DNA of 64,000 nt from JACMLD01 sp963705285 (GTDB taxonomy: Bacteria > Bacteroidota > Bacteroidia > Chitinophagales > Chitinophagaceae). A program made the translations under genes and the position numbers. Within the stretch, counting starts at the first letter, position 1. Every line of letters begins with the position of its first letter. The notes beneath the pieces were generated by a model. That model worked only from the letters and a program-made list of their open reading frames with translations. It did not search any database and was not told where the DNA came from. Location: contig OY970066.1 in NCBI GenBank assembly GCA_963705285.1, positions 3,224,001 to 3,288,000 of the forward strand, written 5' to 3'. Below are positions 47,397 through 54,696 of this stretch, piece by piece.

Positions 47397-47559
47397 ACTC
47401 TTGTACTGCTTATCATTGAGCATCAGTCGTGCTACGAAATTTTACAAACAGAAAACTTCGAAATTTATACCACCTCTTCGCAAAATGCTCATCCGTGTTA
47501 CATCGTACAAGAGTGGCTCTCACCCTTTCTTCCACCGGAAGAAAAGATTGCGAACTATC
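47397..47559 (-). repeat. Structured intergenic repeat, copy 2, with long inverted repeat
   Basis: Within the 278-bp gap between isomerase and transketolase genes. Constant blocks AAGAGTGGCTCTCAC (from 47509) and TTGCGAACTAT (from 47549) flank a hairpin TTTCTTCC / GGAAGAAA (47526-47533 with 47537-47544) unrelated in sequence to that of copy 1. In addition CACTCTTGTAC (47397-47407) is an exact inverted repeat of GTACAAGAGTG (47506-47516). No coding region. Confidence 0.6.
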
Positions 47560-47617
47560 CGCCATGGGCGGGTGCACCACAGCTGATAGTAGTAATGCAG
47601 TCGGTTCCATCATTGTA

Positions 47618-49033
47618 TTAATTATGCTGGTATACTTCCCAGCCCAGGTAATTCTCCAATGCTTCTTTTAGAATGCCTGCAGTTTTACTAGCATTCATTA
47701 CCACATGATGCTCGAATCCATTACGACAGACATAATTCATCAGTCCCTGTAAATTATTTATTTGTGCTACAGCCCTGTTGCCAAAAGTTTTTAATGCGTC
47801 ATCAGTCAATTCACCTTCACCGATATATGCCTTAATGATTCCTTTGCAATCATCTGTACTGATGCGACCATACGTTAATGGCATCGCTGGTGTACGGCCA
47901 TCCAATGCACCGTACGTATTTTCTGTACCTACACTTGTTCCCAATATGGGAGCGGTGCTGATGGTGATGTCCGGCAAAAAGGATTTGGCCCAGTTGCCAC
48001 AATGAAAAAGAACGCATTTTGTATCATCATCCGCGTAGTTATTATTCCAATCTACCAATGCAGATGGTGAAGTGCTTGCCAGTTGCATGGCATACATCGT
48101 CAACGTACCAGTTACATCTACTTCGCAGGCACTTGGCAACATATTCTCACTCATCATACTCATGCTGGTACATACATTGCAGCCATAATTTTTTTGAATA
48201 GAAGTCCAGCATTGAATAGCCGTAGCATCCAAACTGTTTTCTACCATAAAGTCGGCCAGTACCACATCTAATTTTGCTATCTGTACTAATTTATCGGGTG
48301 GTGTTAATCCTGTATTGGTATAAGCATGAATTTTTTCTAATTTCTCTTTTACGCTTTTATCATCAGCAGTAAGTTTATTGGCATTACCTAATATTTCTGA
48401 TAAGTCAACCGTAGTAACAGAAATACCATTGCGTTGTAATAATTTTTCACTGTAGCGGACAGTATTAAATGCTGTAGGTCTTGCGCCAACAGCACCTATG
48501 CGAACTTTGCGCAACCCATTTACCACCCGGCAGACAGCAGTAAAGTTTTTTAAATCGCTAATAAAAGATTCATCTCTTGGACTTACCACATGCTTGGTAG
48601 TCAGCGAATATTTTATTCCATATTGATACAGATTATTACTTACCGAGATTTTTCCGCACCAGGCATCTCTTCTGTTCACCACATCCATTTTTCCTAAATC
48701 ATCAGGATAAGCTTGTATCAATACCGGAACAGTAAGGCCGGATAACTTAATTGTTTCTGCCACACCTTTTTCATCGCCGAAGTTGGGAAGCACTACAAGA
48801 ATGCCATCAATATTATCTGCATGTTTCTTAAATAAAGCTGCACATTTTTGTGCATCACCAAATGTTTCCACACCGCCTAGTTTAGAATCGTCGGTGCTTA
48901 ATAATACAGGAATGATTTGCAATTGCTTAAATAGATCCAATATTTCTGTTCTTGCTTCTGCTACCAGCTTATCAGGAAAGAAATCACGGTTGCCAATGAT
49001 TACACCTAAAGTCATTTGTTTATTATTTCCCAT
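47618..49033 (-). CDS. L-fucose/D-arabinose isomerase-like protein
   Basis: 471 residues from the ATG at 49033, which sits 2 bp after the deoR stop; the frame upstream of it opens only with TTG inside deoR. Cytoplasmic. Matches the L-fucose isomerase superfamily: GVIIGNRDFFPDKLVAEAR at the start, DGILVVLPNFGDEKGVAE, RIGAVGARPTAFNTVRYSE mid-protein, and the metal-site blocks SENMLPSACEVDVTGTL, ALVDWNNNY and LFHCGNWAKS. It would interconvert an aldose and a ketose. In this operon D-apiose to D-apulose is the inferred reaction; characterised D-apiose isomerases that I recall are of another fold, so this would be a non-orthologous replacement. Confidence 0.75.
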   Translation of the reverse strand: MGNNKQMTLGVIIGNRDFFPDKLVAEARTEILDLFKQLQIIPVLLSTDDSKLGGVETFGDAQKCAALFKKHADNIDGILVVLPNFGDEKGVAETIKLSGLTVPVLIQAYPDDLGKMDVVNRRDAWCGKISVSNNLYQYGIKYSLTTKHVVSPRDESFISDLKNFTAVCRVVNGLRKVRIGAVGARPTAFNTVRYSEKLLQRNGISVTTVDLSEILGNANKLTADDKSVKEKLEKIHAYTNTGLTPPDKLVQIAKLDVVLADFMVENSLDATAIQCWTSIQKNYGCNVCTSMSMMSENMLPSACEVDVTGTLTMYAMQLASTSPSALVDWNNNYADDDTKCVLFHCGNWAKSFLPDITISTAPILGTSVGTENTYGALDGRTPAMPLTYGRISTDDCKGIIKAYIGEGELTDDALKTFGNRAVAQINNLQGLMNYVCRNGFEHHVVMNASKTAGILKEALENYLGWEVYQHN

Positions 49034-49034
49034 A

Positions 49035-49799
49035 TCAGCTTGCAATTATTAATTCAATATCGTTGTCCTTAAATACTTGTTTATGTTTTTCTTCTATACC
49101 TGCGTCGGTAATGATATAATCTATCAATGATAAAGCACCGAGGCTTGCAAAAGCAGCTTTACCAATTTTGGTCGAATCCGCTAAGAGATAAGTTGTTTCC
49201 GCTGCTTCAATCATAGCTTTCTTCACTACTATATCGCTTATGCTCGGATATGTAAGACCAGCTTTCAATGAAATGCCAGCCGTTGCTAAAAATAATTTCT
49301 GAACATTGAGTCCTTTAAAAAAATCAGCAGCCTTTTGCCCAGTCAACGAAAGTGTTGGAGGTTTAAATTCTCCACCCGTAACAATTACTTCTATTCCCGG
49401 TTCTGCCCCCAGCATCAAGGCGATGTTTAGCGCATTAGTTATTACAGTAAGGCCTTTCTTTCCTTTTAATTTTTTGGCAACTTCTGTTGTTGTCGAACCT
49501 GAATCCAGTATTATTGTATCACCACTTTCAATAAACTCAATACAACGCTGCGCTATTAGTTCTTTTTTATCCAGGTTTTCCTGGTGTATCAGGGAAAATG
49601 TTTGTACCTGGTCTTTAATGTTCTTTATATAAGCACCGCCATGTTCCCGGGTTATCGATTCATCCTTCTCCAGCTTTTCCAAATCCTGTCGTATGGTCAC
49701 TTCTGTTACTTTGAAAATTCTGGCAAGATCCAGCACTTTGGCTGACCCGTCTTCTCTGAGTAATTCCAAGATTTTTTCTCTTCTGTGAACTGCAAGCAT
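49035..49799 (-). CDS. DeoR/GlpR-family transcriptional regulator
   Basis: 254 residues. N-terminal DeoR winged helix (about 4-58: RREKILELLREDGSAKVLDLARIF, EVTIRQDLEKLEKD), C-terminal DeoRC sugar-phosphate sensor (about 75-235: DTIILDSGSTTTEVAKKLKG, VIVTGGEFKPPTLSLTGQKA). Usually a repressor released by a phosphorylated sugar; here probably a phosphorylated catabolic intermediate (inference). First gene of the catabolic operon. A phased CGAAA repeat (49851-49865) and a 9-bp dyad (49864-49889) stand 50-90 bp upstream, suggesting autoregulation. Confidence 0.9.
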   Translation of the reverse strand: MLAVHRREKILELLREDGSAKVLDLARIFKVTEVTIRQDLEKLEKDESITREHGGAYIKNIKDQVQTFSLIHQENLDKKELIAQRCIEFIESGDTIILDSGSTTTEVAKKLKGKKGLTVITNALNIALMLGAEPGIEVIVTGGEFKPPTLSLTGQKAADFFKGLNVQKLFLATAGISLKAGLTYPSISDIVVKKAMIEAAETTYLLADSTKIGKAAFASLGALSLIDYIITDAGIEEKHKQVFKDNDIELIIAS

Positions 49800-49850
49800 G
49801 TTTTTGATTTTACAATGTTAGAAAAATAAAAGAAGATAAACAAAAAAATA

Positions 49851-49889
49851 CGAAAATAATCGAAATTCTTGTTCTTTTATACAAGAATT
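49851..49889 (-). promoter_or_regulatory. Candidate deoR operators: phased repeat and perfect dyad
   Basis: On the minus strand TTTCGATTATTTTCG (49865-49851) holds two TTTCG units 10 bp apart. Next to it, AATTCTTGT / ACAAGAATT form a perfect 9-bp dyad with an 8-bp spacer (49864-49889). The repeat recurs upstream of three other units of the locus; the dyad was seen only here. Confidence 0.5.
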
Positions 49890-50385
49890 CAACAAGTTAC
49901 CAATTACTGATTACTCGTAAAAAATAATCAAACAGGTATTTTTTCGGAAAAATACAAAAGAAGTGACGGTTTCTCGATTACCGATAAAATTCCAGAATAT
50001 CGCCATAAAAGCCAGACCAAAAAAAAATGATACTTGATGGATAGGATTTCAATGGATATCCTTTATAATTCAATCTTCCAAATATTCCTTAAACTAGGTT
50101 AATTATTGTCCGGTCACCTCCCTGTAGTTCTGCTATGAAAATGGGAAGCAGCAGTGAATAGAACCTAATTAGCTTTGAGATAGTTTCCAGAAACTTTAGC
50201 TACCTTGATTCATTAACAACTACATAGCTGAATTGTGTTGTTGAAAAAGGGATAATATTCAAGAGGAGCCGCTACCCCCGTCATATGACTACTTAATAAT
50301 ATCCAGTTTTTTTTCAAATTCTAAGTATACTTAGCTTCTTTTCCTTTTTCAACAAATGTATTTTGCCTGCCTAAATTATTATGTG
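49890..50385. other. Divergent spacer between deoR and the mobilization genes
   Basis: About 500 bp without a convincing gene. CTAAGTATACTTAG at 50321-50334 is a perfect 14-bp palindrome about 52 bp before the HTH start and a candidate operator for the mobilization operon. CAAATGTATTTTGCCT (50353-50368) is the segment repeated at 7945. A short in-frame extension of the HTH gene from 50356 is possible. Confidence 0.5.
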
Positions 50386-50721
50386 ATGTTAGAAAAAGTG
50401 AGCAATGGTAAACCCGTTACCCCAATGCTGTTCCCGTATGAGCCGGAACAGTTCTGGCAGCAGATGCGCCAGATAGTGAAAGATGAAATCAGCAGCCTTG
50501 CTGATAAGAAACCGCCAGCAGCGACGCAATATGCAACGCCCGGCATGACCTACAAACCCTTGTATAAGATTGCTGAAGTCTGCAGCATCTTCCATGTGAC
50601 CAAGCCAACTATTTATGATTGGATAAAGCATGGCAAACTAAAGCCCTTTAAAATACGGTCAAGGGTATTTTTTTTATGGAATGATATCCAGCAATTATTA
50701 CAACCCGAATCTTCACAGTAA
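50386..50721 (+). CDS. HTH DNA-binding protein, excisionase/MerR-like
   Basis: 111 residues. The C-terminal half is a helix-turn-helix of the excisionase type: YKIAEVCSIFHVTKPTIYDWIKHGKLKPFKIRS, shown here in parts as AEVCSIFHVTKPTIYDWIK and GKLKPFKIRSRVFF. Such proteins start Bacteroidota mobilizable modules and control excision or mobilization. I start at the ATG at 50386 (MLEKVSNGK) because the upstream repeat, also present in a decayed copy at 7945, looks non-coding; an in-frame ATG lies at 50356. The next gene starts 4 bp after its stop. Confidence 0.8.
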   Translation: MLEKVSNGKPVTPMLFPYEPEQFWQQMRQIVKDEISSLADKKPPAATQYATPGMTYKPLYKIAEVCSIFHVTKPTIYDWIKHGKLKPFKIRSRVFFLWNDIQQLLQPESSQ

Positions 50722-50725
50722 AAAA

Positions 50726-51595
50726 ATGGTTATGCAGCAAAAGATTATGTGTGAACAGGCCAACCAGATGGATATGGTGGAGTACCTGGAAAAGCTGGGA
50801 TTTCATCCCACGAAAATTATCCATAATGATTATTGGTTTTTATCGCCACTAAGAGAAGATAAAACAGCGTCCTTTAAAATCAACCGTCTTAAGAATGTAT
50901 GGTACGACCACGGACTTGGAAAAGGAGGAACATTAATTGACTTTGGCAAGCTCTATTACCAATGCACGGTAAAAGAATTACTGCTACGGCTTGAAAATGA
51001 AAAAGGGAATATTGTTTTTCTTCACCCGCCAAAAAATACAATGGCTGGTGAAAGAAAAGAAACTGTCAGCCATGCCGGAAAGATTGCTATTGTGAGTGCT
51101 TCAGAAATTACTGACCCCACACTTCGCAACTATCTTCATAGCAGGAAGATTCCGCTGGCTATAGCCAATCAATTTTGTTCGCAGGTAGCCTTTGAACTGC
51201 ACGGAAAAAAACATCTCGCTATTGGCTTTAAAAATGACAATGGCGGCTATGAATTACGGAACTATTATTTCAAAGGTTCAAGTGCCCCAAAAGAACCAAA
51301 ATTAATCCTCCAAAAAGACAGCAACAACCTCGCAGTATTCGAAGGATTTTTCAGCTTCCTTTCATTTCAAACCTTGCAGCAATTCAAATATCAGAAAGTG
51401 AGTGAACTGACAACCTTACATGCCCATTCACTGGTATTAAATTCTGTTGCCTTTTTTGAGAAGTCCAGGGCACTGATGGAGAAGCATAGTAATATTCATT
51501 TATTTCTTGACAATGATAAAACGGGAAAGCAATGCGTACAAAAAGCATTGCAGTGGTCAGCAAAATATAAAGATCTATCGCAAAGACTTAAATGA
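50726..51595 (+). CDS. CHC2-zinc-finger/Toprim primase-like protein (3' end frameshifted)
   Basis: 289 residues as read. N-terminal part resembles a degenerate CHC2 primase zinc region (DYWFLSPLREDKTASFKIN, WYDHGLGKGGTLIDF), followed by a Toprim domain (LAVFEGFFSFLSF with Glu, IHLFLDNDKTGKQC with the Asp pair). Mobilizable elements use it in replication or transfer. Start at 50726, 4 bp after the HTH stop. The frame ends at YKDLSQRLK, but from 51573 the +1 frame reads IYRKDLNESLIQSLAHELK and on to a stop at 51663-51665; family members end in a similar KDLNE block, so a single-base indel near 51570 is likely. Confidence 0.75.
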   Translation: MVMQQKIMCEQANQMDMVEYLEKLGFHPTKIIHNDYWFLSPLREDKTASFKINRLKNVWYDHGLGKGGTLIDFGKLYYQCTVKELLLRLENEKGNIVFLHPPKNTMAGERKETVSHAGKIAIVSASEITDPTLRNYLHSRKIPLAIANQFCSQVAFELHGKKHLAIGFKNDNGGYELRNYYFKGSSAPKEPKLILQKDSNNLAVFEGFFSFLSFQTLQQFKYQKVSELTTLHAHSLVLNSVAFFEKSRALMEKHSNIHLFLDNDKTGKQCVQKALQWSAKYKDLSQRLK

Positions 51596-51665
51596 ATCGC
51601 TTATCCAATCACTCGCCCACGAATTAAAACAAAGCCAGACACATCGTTTGAGACCCCGATTTTAG

Positions 51666-51768
51666 TGAAGCCAGCTATGTTCCGGTTTCACCGAAACGCT
51701 GGCTTTTCTCATCCCGCCTTCGGACGGGATTCGAAAAGACATTGTGTAAGACCCCGTGAAAATGAAAG
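51666..51768 (+). other. Structured region, candidate oriT
   Basis: A compound hairpin AAGCCAGC / GCTGGCTT (51668-51675 with 51698-51705) encloses GTTTC / GAAAC (51685-51689 with 51693-51697). A second hairpin ATCCCG / CGGGAT follows (51711-51716 with 51725-51730). AGACCCCG occurs at 51651 and again near 51750, flanking both. The place, between primase and mobC, is where relaxase-dependent elements often keep oriT (inference); a terminator for the upstream genes is the alternative. Confidence 0.35.
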
Positions 51769-52152
51769 ATGATGCAAACCGAAAAGACAACTAAAAAGAG
51801 TAAAGGAGGCAGACCTAAGAAAGCAATAAAGCAAAATCAATTTATTGGTGTAAGGTGCTCACTTAGTGAAAAAGCAATCCTGCGGCAAAAGGCAAAAGCG
51901 GTCCATTTAACACTATCAGAATTTTTACGGGAATCAGGTCTTCATGGACAAGCTGTCAGTAAAATAAAAGTATTGCCAAGAGAAGTTTTGCAGCTCACCA
52001 CAACATTAAATCAACTCGCCGCAAATATGAACCAGGTAGCCAAAAAAAGAAACCAGTACGAGCAATTAAATGACACTGAAATAGCTGGTTTAAACTTCAT
52101 GGTACATTCACTAAAAACAATTGCCATTGACATCAAAAAATACCTGCAATGA
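51769..52152 (+). CDS. MobC-like relaxosome accessory protein
   Basis: 127 residues, basic N-terminus (KTTKKSKGGRPKK), then a ribbon-helix-helix-like part (FIGVRCSLSEKAILRQKAK; LTLSEFLRESGL) and the MobC segment TTTLNQLAANMNQVAKKRNQ. It helps the relaxase bind and open oriT. Its stop overlaps the relaxase start by 4 bp (ATGA), typical of mobC-mobA pairs. Confidence 0.85.
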   Translation: MMQTEKTTKKSKGGRPKKAIKQNQFIGVRCSLSEKAILRQKAKAVHLTLSEFLRESGLHGQAVSKIKVLPREVLQLTTTLNQLAANMNQVAKKRNQYEQLNDTEIAGLNFMVHSLKTIAIDIKKYLQ

Positions 52153-53069
52153 TTGGTAAGGTAAAAACCGGAAAATCGTTTCGTGGATGCATTAATTATT
52201 GTCTAGATAAAAAGCAGGCGCAGGTGCTGGCGTATAACTATTGCTATGGCGAAAAAAAAGAGTTGATTGACCAGTTTAATGATTTGAGAAACCTCAATCA
52301 AAAATTGTCCAATCCCGTACAGCATATGACCCTCAGTTTGCCACCTGGTGAGAAGTTAAGAGACGAACAATTTACCAGTCTCGCTACTGATCTGGCAAAA
52401 GAAATGGGCTTTGAAAAAAATCAGTACATGGTAGTCCGGCATCATGATACTGAGCATGAGCATATCCATATTATTGTGAACCGCGTCGGCAGGGACGGGA
52501 AGACCTTATCCGATAGTAATAATTATAAAAAACTGGCCGAATTCTGCCGGAAGATGGAAGTTAAATACGAGTTGAAAAAAGTACTGAGCCCCAGAAAATT
52601 TCAAACCCCGCAGCAGCGGCAATTGCCCCGGTTGGACATGCGTAAAGAAAAATTAAAAGAGGATATTAAATCAACGCTCAAACAATGCAACAATTACGAA
52701 CAGTTTCAGGGGGCCATGAAACAGAAAGGGTATCAGATAGAAAAGGCAAGAGGAATTGCTTTCACCGATGATAAAGGAGTGAGGATAAAAGGAAGTGAAG
52801 TAGGTTATTCGCTGGCAACAATAGAAAAAATATTGAGGCATGAACTGCTATTGGAACATACGCTACTTCAGGAAAAAACACTTTATAAAGAAGAACATGA
52901 AAAAAGGCAATCCTTGTTATTAAAAAAACATCCCAGTCTGCTACTGCAAAAGAACTCAGCGAAGAAAGAAAGTATTGCCGATATACTGACAGAGAAGGTA
53001 GACTATCAGGAAAATGTAGATCACCAATACAAAAAGAAAAACAAACAACAAAACAGGTTACGCCTGTAA
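52149..53069 (+). CDS. MobA/VirD2-family relaxase
   Basis: Nicks oriT and leads the single strand into the recipient. 306 residues. Catalytic His cluster HEHIH at residues 103-107 within VVRHHDTEHEHIHIIVNRVG; candidate nucleophile Tyr in the N-terminal FRGCINYCLDKK (Tyr17). Bacteroidota mobilizable-element size and order. The C-terminal third is lysine-rich. No type IV secretion genes are seen inside the element, so it should be mobilised by a co-resident conjugative system. Confidence 0.9.
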   Translation: MIGKVKTGKSFRGCINYCLDKKQAQVLAYNYCYGEKKELIDQFNDLRNLNQKLSNPVQHMTLSLPPGEKLRDEQFTSLATDLAKEMGFEKNQYMVVRHHDTEHEHIHIIVNRVGRDGKTLSDSNNYKKLAEFCRKMEVKYELKKVLSPRKFQTPQQRQLPRLDMRKEKLKEDIKSTLKQCNNYEQFQGAMKQKGYQIEKARGIAFTDDKGVRIKGSEVGYSLATIEKILRHELLLEHTLLQEKTLYKEEHEKRQSLLLKKHPSLLLQKNSAKKESIADILTEKVDYQENVDHQYKKKNKQQNRLRL

Positions 53070-53094
53070 TTAATCACCTCAAAAAAATGTGAGT

Positions 53095-53649
53095 ATGGAC
53101 AATGTGCAAATTGATTATGTATTAAACCAATTATTGGAAGAACAAAAAAACAATACAGCGGCAGTTGAGAGAATAATGACACTGCTGAAACAGTTATTGG
53201 AAAAAACAAGTATTATAGAAAACGAGTTTCTCCCGGGTGATACGCCCACTATCGCAGAAAGGATAAGGCTTATTCAAATCAGTTTAGGCAATAATCAAAA
53301 GCAAAAAGAACAGGTAAAAAATGAACCGTTACCCACGCCGGATCCACCACTGTCGTCATGGATAACAATCAAATACAGTTATCATCTGATAGCGATAATC
53401 CTAACTGGCCTTTTTTTTATTATATCGCTGGTCTTTATTATAAAATATTATATCCAGTCAGGTGAACTAAGCCGGTATGAAAAAGATTTTACCGAATGTC
53501 GGGCAAATGACCTGAAATATAGTTTCATTAAAAAGAATCAGAACAAGTCTATACAGAAAATGCTGCGTCAAACGGACAGCCTGTTTAAAGTCTCTCCCCA
53601 ACTACTTATCGATTCTGTAAAGAAGGACACAGAAAGAACTAAGAAATAA
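53095..53649 (+). CDS. Hypothetical membrane-anchored protein of the mob module
   Basis: 184 residues from the ATG at 53095 (a GTG six bases earlier is also possible). N-terminal helical part (NQLLEEQKNNTAAVERIMTLL), one transmembrane helix (YHLIAIILTGLFFIISLVFI, about 98-120), then a charged soluble tail. Unknown function; a protein of this layout often follows the relaxase gene in Bacteroidota mobilizable elements and might dock the relaxosome at the membrane (inference). Confidence 0.65.
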   Translation: MDNVQIDYVLNQLLEEQKNNTAAVERIMTLLKQLLEKTSIIENEFLPGDTPTIAERIRLIQISLGNNQKQKEQVKNEPLPTPDPPLSSWITIKYSYHLIAIILTGLFFIISLVFIIKYYIQSGELSRYEKDFTECRANDLKYSFIKKNQNKSIQKMLRQTDSLFKVSPQLLIDSVKKDTERTKK

Positions 53650-53669
53650 ATTTATTAACTTTAAAAAAT

Positions 53670-53987
53670 ATGGGTGGAAAGATAATTACTACTGATAGGC
53701 CTGATTTGCCACAATCTTTATTCTGGGAATTCAGGTATGATGATATTGAATGGAGAGAGGAATATCTTACCGTTATTGCCCGTGTATGTGAAAGGGGCAC
53801 TCCCGCAGAATGGGAGGAAATGATAAGATTCTACAACAAACCATTTGTAGAAAATGCCCTGAAACATGAAATAAAGTTCCTGGAGAACCAGGCCATCGAT
53901 AAAGTGTGTAATTATTTTTCCGTGCAGAAGGAAGACCTTTTATGCTACACACGGAAACAATCGAGGCCAGGACACTGGCCTTATTAA
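53670..53987 (+). CDS. Putative antitoxin of an AbiEii-type module (DUF6922-like)
   Basis: 105 residues, no HTH visible. Features: LPQSLFWEFRYDDIEWREEY near the N-terminus and VIARVCERGTPAEWEEMIRFY, matching the small DUF6922-type proteins that precede nucleotidyltransferase toxins in Bacteroidota. Its last 46 bp overlap the next gene in another frame, indicating tight co-expression. Antitoxin role inferred from position and size. Confidence 0.65.
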   Translation: MGGKIITTDRPDLPQSLFWEFRYDDIEWREEYLTVIARVCERGTPAEWEEMIRFYNKPFVENALKHEIKFLENQAIDKVCNYFSVQKEDLLCYTRKQSRPGHWPY

Positions 53988-54664
53988 GACAGTTAATCAA
54001 CGACAACCAATTACAATTATTCAGTCTCGCTGGTGGAACTGCTCTCGCCTTGCAACTCGGACACCGTAAATCAATTGACATTGATCTTTTTACAGAAAAT
54101 AATTTTGATGCCGCATTATTAGCTCAACATTTAACTACCTTATACAATGTGCAAAGGATTGCGCATAGAAATAACGCAGTGGCATGTTTTATAAAGGATG
54201 TTAAAGTAGATATTCTTGCCCATCAATATCCATTGATAAATAAAATAGAGACTATCGAAGGAATACGGATGTATTCCCTGGAAGATATTGCTGCCATGAA
54301 ACTAAATGCCATCGTCTATAACGGAACACGGATAAAAGACTTTGCAGATATGCATAAGTTACTGGAGTATTTACCTCTACAAAAAATGACTGATGCTTTT
54401 ACGAAAAAATATCCTGCCGTGAGTGAAGAGATGGCACATAGCGGATTGAAATACCATGATGATATCAATAAAAAGGAAAAAATTGCTTACATCGGTAAAG
54501 ATGTCCCATTTAATAAAATTGAAGAGCGGTTAAAACAATCAGTTGCAGCTCCAGCTAAAATATTTAAAAGCGAACTAGGCTTAATACAAAAGCAAAAGCC
54601 GCAACAAGGGCAAAAGCTTATCCCGAAGAAAACCCAGAGAAAAAGAAACGGTTTAAATCCCTGA
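53942..54664 (+). CDS. AbiEii/AbiGii-family nucleotidyltransferase toxin
   Basis: 240 residues. Nucleotidyltransferase core GGTALALQLGHRKSIDIDLF (residues 31-50) with the G-G and DxD metal residues intact, then DVKVDILAHQYPLI with the third acidic residue, and MYSLEDIAAMKLNAI. AbiEii-like toxins modify tRNA or other targets by nucleotide transfer and act in phage defence or element stabilisation. Lies between relaxase and integrase genes, so it probably maintains the element. The basic C-terminal tail (KPQQGQKLIPKKTQRKRNG) is unusual. Confidence 0.8.
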   Translation: MLHTETIEARTLALLRQLINDNQLQLFSLAGGTALALQLGHRKSIDIDLFTENNFDAALLAQHLTTLYNVQRIAHRNNAVACFIKDVKVDILAHQYPLINKIETIEGIRMYSLEDIAAMKLNAIVYNGTRIKDFADMHKLLEYLPLQKMTDAFTKKYPAVSEEMAHSGLKYHDDINKKEKIAYIGKDVPFNKIEERLKQSVAAPAKIFKSELGLIQKQKPQQGQKLIPKKTQRKRNGLNP

Positions 54665-54696
54665 AACATAAACTACTTATTCCTGTACATTTTCGG

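Noticed and set aside
47233..47671. Several frames in the isomerase-transketolase gap
   Set aside because: They run through the structured repeat and into genes on the other strand; no coding signal of their own.
8241..49799. IS-bounded composite transposon as the carrier of the pectin locus
   Set aside because: No insertion sequence lies on either flank of the locus; the IS3 and IS110 copies are both to the right of the integrase end.
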